A stretch of 28,740 nt of DNA, taken from CAYLNM01 sp964385045 (GTDB lineage Bacteria > Planctomycetota > Phycisphaerae > Phycisphaerales > SM1A02). Both the position numbers and the translations under genes were made by a program. Where the stretch lies: contig CAYLNM010000039.1 of NCBI GenBank assembly GCA_964385045.1, positions 1-28,740 on the forward strand, read 5' to 3'. Under the pieces are notes generated by a model that saw only the letters and a program-made list of their open reading frames with translations, made no database searches and was not told the origin of the DNA. Positions 24,051 to 28,740 of the stretch are shown piece after piece; positions within the stretch are counted from its first letter, which is position 1; each line of letters opens with the position of its first letter.

Positions 24051-25139
24051 ATGCGATCGCCTCGGACCCTCACCAAGGCCGCCGTCCCCGGCCTCCTCCG
24101 CGACCAGGGCTCGCCGTGGGGCGATCGCATCGAGCTCGAGGTCCTGCCCGGGCCCCCGGGCGATCGTGCCCCGGGACGCTGCCTCGTCCGCGTCCGCTGG
24201 GCCGGCGAGTCGCATGACTTCATCGCCGAGAGCGCCAGTCGCAGCACGCCCAAGGCCGTCGACTCGGCGGTGGCCGAGGCTCGACACCGGAGCCGCGACA
24301 CGGGCCTTCCGCCGATGGTCCTCGTGCCGTACCTCGACGAGCGACGCCTGGACCGCCTGGCGGATGAGGGCGTGTCCGGCATCGACTTGAGCGGCAACGG
24401 GATCGTGATCATTGCCAGCCGCCTGCTGCTCCACCGCTCGGGCCGCCCGAACCTGCACCCGGAATCGCAGCCGACGAAGCACGCCTACCGCGGTACGACG
24501 TCGATCGTTCCCCGTGTCTTCCTCAGCCAGTCGGCGTTCGAGAGCGTCGGGGCGATCCACGCCGCGATCACCGACCGCGGCGGCTCGGTCGCCCTGTCGA
24601 CCGTGTCCAAGGCGCTGTCCCGCATGGTGGAGGATGTCCTGGTCGAGCGGACCGGCTCGCGGATCATCCTCCTGCAGCCCGGGGCGTTGCTCGATCGCCT
24701 TCGCGACGAATTTCGGCCGCCCGCGACGCGATCCACGATTCGCGTGAGGATGATCGAGGCCATGAGCGATCTCTTCGCATCTGTCAACGCCGCCCGCCGC
24801 CGCCCCCGGCTCGTGCTGTCCGGCGCTTCCTCGCAGGATCGATACGCGGCCGGACTTCGCTCGGACGAACCGCTGGCCTACTGCGACGACCTCCACGCGC
24901 TCCGCGAACGGATCGGCGATCGATGGGAGGAGACGGAACGCTTCGCCGACCTCACCGTCGTGGAGACGGACGATCGAACTCCGTTCTTCGATGCCCGACC
25001 GGACGCCAGCGGGCTGACGCATGCATCGCCAATTCAGGCCTACCTGGAACTCTGCGCCGGAGACCGCCGCGACCGCGAGATGGCCGCCGACGTGCGATCC
25101 CGCATCATGCGCGAGCTCGAGCACGGGTCGAGCACATGA
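24051..25139 (+). CDS. AbiEi-like type IV antitoxin, COG4861-like (362 aa)
   Basis: Resembles the larger AbiEi-like antitoxins that pair with a nucleotidyltransferase. Evidence is the N-terminal domain ending in LVPYLDERRLDRLADEGVSG...DLSGNG (about 84-116), the winged-helix segment with LSTVSKALSRMVEDVLVERTG (about 183-203) and RIILLQPGALLDRLRDEF, and the C-terminal IQAYLELCAGDRRDREMAADVR. It should repress its own promoter and counter the toxin. The ATG at 24051 follows the -10 box by 6 bases, so the transcript is probably leaderless. Its stop overlaps the next ATG (ATGATG), showing it was the first gene of a two-gene unit. The next gene is a toxin remnant, so this antitoxin is now effectively an orphan. 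It is unrelated in sequence to the antitoxin at 19507-20322. Confidence 0.8.
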   Translation: MRSPRTLTKAAVPGLLRDQGSPWGDRIELEVLPGPPGDRAPGRCLVRVRWAGESHDFIAESASRSTPKAVDSAVAEARHRSRDTGLPPMVLVPYLDERRLDRLADEGVSGIDLSGNGIVIIASRLLLHRSGRPNLHPESQPTKHAYRGTTSIVPRVFLSQSAFESVGAIHAAITDRGGSVALSTVSKALSRMVEDVLVERTGSRIILLQPGALLDRLRDEFRPPATRSTIRVRMIEAMSDLFASVNAARRRPRLVLSGASSQDRYAAGLRSDEPLAYCDDLHALRERIGDRWEETERFADLTVVETDDRTPFFDARPDASGLTHASPIQAYLELCAGDRRDREMAADVRSRIMRELEHGSST

Positions 25140-25402
25140 TGCCCACCGATCCACTCACCACCACCGTGCTAGACCTGGACGCGGCGCTCGGACCCGAGGC
25201 CGACCTCCTCATCGGCGGCGGGTTCGGGCTCTTGCTCAACTCGTCGACGAGCTGTTCGTCGACGAGCGTGGTCCGGGGCGGATCCGGCTCCGGGAGCACC
25301 CGCTCTGTCCGCATGACGCGGATGCCGCATGGCTCGCAACGGAGCTCCGCCGGCTGCTCCGAGGTGTATGGCGTGCGGCACGACGCGCGGCTGCCCGAGT
25401 GA
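25136..25402 (+). pseudogene. Remnant of a nucleotidyltransferase toxin (internal deletion)
   Basis: The ATG overlaps the antitoxin stop. Residues 1-34 include ADLLIGGGFGLLL, which matches the N-terminal GG-containing strand of AbiEii-like toxins paired with this antitoxin type. After about 25230 the match in this frame ends. In the next frame, codons from about 25228 onward give LAQLVDELFVDERGPGRIRLREHPLCP and ATELRRLLRG, which resemble the C-terminal end of such toxins. The roughly 200 central residues, including the catalytic D-x-D, are missing, and the two ends are out of frame with each other. The frame opened by the ATG ends at TGA 25400-25402. The C-terminal identification is from remembered patterns and less certain than the N-terminal one. 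Confidence 0.6.
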
Positions 25403-25540
25403 TCCGTGGCGGATCGATGCGTCCGACCGCCGTCGTCGATCGCCACGGACTCCCTGGAGTCGCCCCCGCGGCGGTCGTCGACCCGCGCCCCCCGCGTCGC
25501 GTACGTCAATCCGACCATTCCCCCCCGTGCGGACGGCCCG

Positions 25541-25546
25541 TACCAT
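25541..25546 (+). promoter_or_regulatory. Possible -10 element TACCAT
   Basis: TACCAT, 93 bases upstream of the secreted hydrolase start, downstream of the toxin remnant. Without a clear -35 box. Weak. Confidence 0.2.
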
Positions 25547-25638
25547 CGGAGCCGCCCGCGACCGAGGGCGGATGGACCCCCCGGACCGAGCGTCCCGGGC
25601 ATCACGCGTCGACGTCGCCACGCCGAGGACCCCCACCG

Positions 25639-26817
25639 ATGACGACGCGCCACGCCGGAACCGCCGCCACGCTCCTGACGCTCGCGGCGACCGCCACCGC
25701 CAGCACCGCCGCCGCCGCCGCCACGCCGCCGCCCTTCGATCCCACGGACGAGGAGGCGGTGCGGCAGGCCCGCGCGTTCCAGCGGCTCGTGCTCGAGAAC
25801 CGCCCGGACGTCGTCGCCCTCCCCGCCCAGTCCGACGTCACCATCGACTTCGGCCGCGGCCCGATCCCGGTGCACGTCCCCGCGTCGTACGACCCGGAGA
25901 CGCCCGCGCCGCTGATCATCCTGCTGCACGGCTACACGAGCTCCGGGCCCGCGGTCGAGGCGTGGATGCAGCTCTCGCAGCTGGTGGACGAGTACGGCTT
26001 CCTCTACGTGTACCCCACGGGCACGAGCGACTTCTTCGGCCTGCCGTTCTGGAACGCCACCGACGCGTGCTGCGACCTGACCGGCGGCAACCCCGACGAC
26101 TCGGGCTACCTGCGCGGCATCGTGGACGTCATGAGCGCGACCTACAACGTCGATCCGCGTCGCATCCACTTCGCCGGCCACTCCAACGGCGGCTTCATGT
26201 CGTACCGCATGGCGTGCGACCACGCGGACGTCGTGGCGTCGGTCGCGAGCTTCGCCGGGGCGACCTTCCTCGACGCATCCGACTGCACGCCGTCCGAGCC
26301 GGTGCACGCGCTGCAGATCCACGGCACCGCCGACGGCGTGATCGCCTACGGCGGTGGGTGCATCCCCTTCGGCGGCTGCTACCCGGGGGCGGTGCAGACC
26401 ACCGAGACGTGGGCCGCGTACGGCGGGTGCGCCCCGGTGGGCGAGACGCTGCCCGAGCAGCTCGACCTCGACGCGGGCATCCCCGGCGAGGACACCACGG
26501 TCACGCGGTACGACACGGGCTGCGACGCCGGCGGCTCGGCCGAGCTCTGGACGATCGACGGCGGAGTCCACTCGCCGGTGCTCTCCCCCGACTTCAGCCG
26601 GCTGATGGTGGAGTTCCTGCTCGCCCACCCCAAGCCCTCGGCGTGCCCGGCGGACGTGAACGGCAGCGGGGCCGTCGACTTCGACGACCTCGTCGCGGTG
26701 CTCGCGAGCTGGGGGCCGTGCGACGGGTGCCCGGCGGACATCGACGGCGACGGGCTGGTGGGGCTGGACGACGTGCTGGCGACGCTGAGCGCGTGGGGGG
26801 CGTGCGAGGCGCCGTGA
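25639..26817 (+). CDS. Secreted esterase/PHB-depolymerase-like hydrolase with C-terminal calcium-loop repeats (392 aa)
   Basis: An alpha/beta hydrolase of the PHB depolymerase/feruloyl-esterase type (COG3509-like). A signal peptide (about residues 1-29) precedes a folded domain containing LIILLHGYTSSG, then GHSNGG with the nucleophile Ser182, an acid at Asp232 (HGTADGV) and a histidine at His311 (GGVHSP). Expected substrates are esters such as polyhydroxybutyrate or feruloyl groups; which cannot be told. Two C-terminal repeats (336-361 and 364-389) each contain CPAD, a D-x-(N/D)-x-(S/D)-G loop and an ending WG-x-C. These are EF-hand/dockerin-like modules, a fold well known at the C-termini of Phycisphaerae secreted proteins. 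They probably bind calcium and may serve in surface sorting. The ATG at 25639 has GAGGA 9 bases upstream. Confidence 0.9.
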   Translation: MTTRHAGTAATLLTLAATATASTAAAAATPPPFDPTDEEAVRQARAFQRLVLENRPDVVALPAQSDVTIDFGRGPIPVHVPASYDPETPAPLIILLHGYTSSGPAVEAWMQLSQLVDEYGFLYVYPTGTSDFFGLPFWNATDACCDLTGGNPDDSGYLRGIVDVMSATYNVDPRRIHFAGHSNGGFMSYRMACDHADVVASVASFAGATFLDASDCTPSEPVHALQIHGTADGVIAYGGGCIPFGGCYPGAVQTTETWAAYGGCAPVGETLPEQLDLDAGIPGEDTTVTRYDTGCDAGGSAELWTIDGGVHSPVLSPDFSRLMVEFLLAHPKPSACPADVNGSGAVDFDDLVAVLASWGPCDGCPADIDGDGLVGLDDVLATLSAWGACEAP

Positions 26818-26862
26818 GCGGAGGGGTGAGCGGGACGGGGAAGGCACCGGAAGGCGAGCGGA

Positions 26863-28014
26863 CTACGACTCGGTCAGCAGGTCGAGGTAGGCGTGGTAGG
26901 CGTAGACCCGATCGCGCTGCTTGCCGGTCGTCTCGCGGAGCACGCCCAGATCCTCGAGCAGATCGATGGCCTTGCGGGTGGGGGGGGCGGTGATGCCCAG
27001 CACCCCGGCGGCCCGGGGGACGGTCAGGACCGGGTTCGAGGGCAGCGCGTCCAGAAGTCTCACCGCCGTGATGGTCGCCCGCTCGTGGCGCGCGACGCGG
27101 GCACGGTCGCGACCCGTGAGCGCGTGGACGGCCTGCGCGACGCGCACACCGTCGTCGGCCGCGTCCCTGACGCACTCGAGGAAGAACGCGGTCCACCCCT
27201 CCCAGTCCCCATCCGCCCGCACCGCGGCGAGGCGGGCGTAGTACTCCGGCTGGCGGCGCTTGAACGCGACGCTCGGGTACAGCAGCGGCTGGTCGAGCAG
27301 GTCCCAGTGCTCGACGAGCAACGTGATGAGCATGCGGCCGATACGGCCGTTGCCGTCGAGGAACGGATGAATCGTCTCGAACTGGACGTGCGCGAGCCCG
27401 GCCTTGACCAACGGCGGCAGCGGATCGTCGGAATGGATCCACTTCTCGAGCGCCGCCAACGCGGGCAGCACCTCGTCGGGCGGCGGCGGGACGAAGCGGG
27501 CGTTGCCGGGCCGGCTCCCACCGATCCAGTTCTGGCTGCGACGGATCTCTCCGGGGAGCTTGTCCTCGCCGCGAGCGCCGCGCATGAGCCGGCGATGCAG
27601 CTCGCAGAGCAGTCGCGTGCTCAGTGGCAGGCCGCCGGGATCGGCGATCGCCGCGCGGGCGTGGTTCAGAGCCTCGACATGGTTGCAGACTTCCTCGACG
27701 TCGTCGGGTCGATCCGTGCTTCCGGTGGCCTCGAACGTGGCGACATCGCGGAGCGTCGCCTGAGTGCCCTCGATCTGCGAGGACAGCACCGCTTCCTTCC
27801 GGGCGAAGCCGTAGAGGAACCAGTCCGGGTCAGGCACCATCGCCCCGGCAACGCGGAGCACACCGAGAGCGGCAGTGGCCTCGGCGTGCAGGACGGCCAG
27901 GCCGCCCTCGATCACCAGCGGCGGATCCGATGGCGGCAGGGGGTGCGGCACGAACGCCCTCACGGTCTCACCGTGGACGGAGTTCGTTCGGTATGTGCCG
28001 GTCTCGCGGGTCAT
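26863..28014 (-). CDS. Fic-domain protein with winged-helix C-terminus (383 aa)
   Basis: Fic proteins transfer AMP or related groups to target proteins. The catalytic motif HPFLDGNGRIGR (216-227) is intact, with His216, and the remaining H-x-F-x-D/E-G-N-G-R-x-x-R pattern is met. An inhibitory S-x-x-x-E-G motif (SSQIEG, 78-83) precedes the domain, making it a self-inhibited class II member. The C-terminal part (about 300-383) resembles a winged helix that may bind DNA and regulate the gene. The ATG at 28012-28014 is preceded by a good sigma-70-like promoter 30 bases upstream. Beyond it, another leftward Fic-type gene ends at 28293. Targets are unknown. Confidence 0.92.
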   Translation of the reverse strand: MTRETGTYRTNSVHGETVRAFVPHPLPPSDPPLVIEGGLAVLHAEATAALGVLRVAGAMVPDPDWFLYGFARKEAVLSSQIEGTQATLRDVATFEATGSTDRPDDVEEVCNHVEALNHARAAIADPGGLPLSTRLLCELHRRLMRGARGEDKLPGEIRRSQNWIGGSRPGNARFVPPPPDEVLPALAALEKWIHSDDPLPPLVKAGLAHVQFETIHPFLDGNGRIGRMLITLLVEHWDLLDQPLLYPSVAFKRRQPEYYARLAAVRADGDWEGWTAFFLECVRDAADDGVRVAQAVHALTGRDRARVARHERATITAVRLLDALPSNPVLTVPRAAGVLGITAPPTRKAIDLLEDLGVLRETTGKQRDRVYAYHAYLDLLTES

Positions 28015-28044
28015 GGCTGAGAAACGCTCGATTTAGAGTCTGCG

Positions 28045-28073
28045 AGGATACGAAACGATCGCTTCTTTGTCGA
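28045..28073 (-). promoter_or_regulatory. Sigma-70-like promoter of the Fic gene
   Basis: On the minus strand, TCGACA (28068-28073, 5 of 6 to TTGACA) and TATCCT (28045-28050) are separated by exactly 17 bases. The -10 box lies 30 bases upstream of the Fic start. This is the best consensus promoter in the window. Confidence 0.55.
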
Positions 28074-28292
28074 GCCCACTGGAAAACGATCGGCTCTCAG
28101 GGTCGAGCATGCGGCGATGCAGCCCCATCGACCCGCAGGCGATGAGGCCCGTGCGACTCGAGCAGGTGGCGTGGGGGACGAACGGGCAAGCGAAGTGCGG
28201 CCCCACCCCCGGCACCGGATCGCCGCCTCAGTCCCGCGAGGAGTCGTTCGCGGCGGCCACGGTCTGGACGTGGACGGCGACCACGGAGGACA

Positions 28293-28740
28293 TCACCCCC
28301 CCAGCTCGTCTGCGTCGACCAGGCGGTAGCTGGTGCTGCGTCCCCCGCCGGGGTTCTTGACGAGGATGCCCCGGTCGAGCAGCTCGCGGATGTCTCGCAG
28401 CGCCGTGTCGGTCGAGCACTTCGCGAGCGTGGCGTACTTCGACGTCGTCAGATGCCCCTCGAAGTCGCCGAGCATCCGGTTGATGACGACGCGTTGTCGA
28501 TCGTTGACGGGCTGCAGGTTGATCGTCTGCCAGAGCTTCGCCTTGGAGAGCACCGAGCCGAGCGAGGTGCCGGCGGCATCGATCGCGTGGCCGAGACAGT
28601 CCAGGAACCAGGCGAGCCACGCCGTGATGTCGAGGCTGCTCCGCTGGGCGGACTCGAGCTGCAGGGAGTACTCGGTGCGCCGGGACTCGATGGCGGCGGA
28701 CATGCTGTAGAAGCGGCCCGCGGTCTGGTCGGCGCGGGAC
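28293..28740 (-). CDS. Second Fic-family protein, C-terminal part only (DUF4172-type; 5' end beyond window)
   Basis: About 148 codons are visible, open to the window edge. The sequence ADQTAGRFYSMSAAIESRRTEY, followed by LDITAWLAWFLDCL and then the winged-helix-like ERDRQ-type segment (NDRQRVVINRMLGDFEGHLTTSKYATLAKCSTDTALRDI) and GRSTSYRL, matches the part of DUF4172-type Fic proteins that follows the Fic core. The catalytic HPFxDGNGR motif would lie upstream, outside this window. The visible part shows helix-turn-helix character, so the protein may also regulate transcription. An ATG at 28701-28703 is internal and not the likely start, because the frame continues upstream with matching family sequence. 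Confidence 0.85.
   Translation of the reverse strand, partial: SRADQTAGRFYSMSAAIESRRTEYSLQLESAQRSSLDITAWLAWFLDCLGHAIDAAGTSLGSVLSKAKLWQTINLQPVNDRQRVVINRMLGDFEGHLTTSKYATLAKCSTDTALRDIRELLDRGILVKNPGGGRSTSYRLVDADELGG

Overview
This is a very GC-rich window (roughly 70-75% by eye). The best taxonomic clue is the secreted hydrolase at 25639-26817. It ends in two calcium-loop repeats of the form CPAD-x-(N/D)-G...DD...L..WG-x-C, a C-terminal module I associate with Phycisphaerae (Planctomycetes). A DUF1800/DUF1501 gene pair, small zinc-ribbon membrane proteins and GC-rich, Ala/Arg/Asp-rich proteins fit a planctomycete. The evidence is motif-based, because there is no rRNA or tRNA here to confirm it.

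Layout. 1-1110: the probable tail of an unidentified gene, then two small membrane proteins read leftwards. 1487-6766: a rightward cluster of a large exported protein of unknown function, a DUF1800 protein overlapping it by ATGA, and a Tat-exported DUF1501 protein. 6903-15505: a leftward two-gene operon of alpha-2-macroglobulin and penicillin-binding protein 1C, overlapping by GTGA. In bacteria this pair is thought to couple a thioester protease trap to peptidoglycan repair. 15506-16164: a repeat-rich divergent intergenic region. 16165-17553: an unrecognised 462-aa protein. 17615-18494: remains of three unrelated genes joined together, namely a small membrane protein, a C-terminal piece of a DUF2126 protein and the C-terminal half of an AraC regulator. 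18537-20322: an intact AbiE-type (type IV) toxin-antitoxin pair. 20918-21985: a CobW/COG0523 metallochaperone GTPase. 22137-23807: an ankyrin-repeat protein. 24051-25402: a second, unrelated AbiEi-like antitoxin whose partner nucleotidyltransferase is reduced to its two ends. 25639-26817: the esterase/PHB-depolymerase-like secreted enzyme. 26863-28740: two leftward Fic-domain proteins, the second cut by the window end.

The left half (to about 17.5 kb) looks like core cell-envelope and secretion genes. The right half is accessory: two type IV toxin-antitoxin loci in different states of decay, two Fic proteins and a gene graveyard. The promoter regions of the accessory genes are visibly AT-richer and closer to the canonical -10/-35 consensus than those of the other genes, which instead tend to carry a TAG(G/A/C)CT box preceded by GG. 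Several short tandem repeats (9, 18 and 53 bp) lie in and around the genes. I found no complete mobile element, CRISPR array, tRNA or rRNA.
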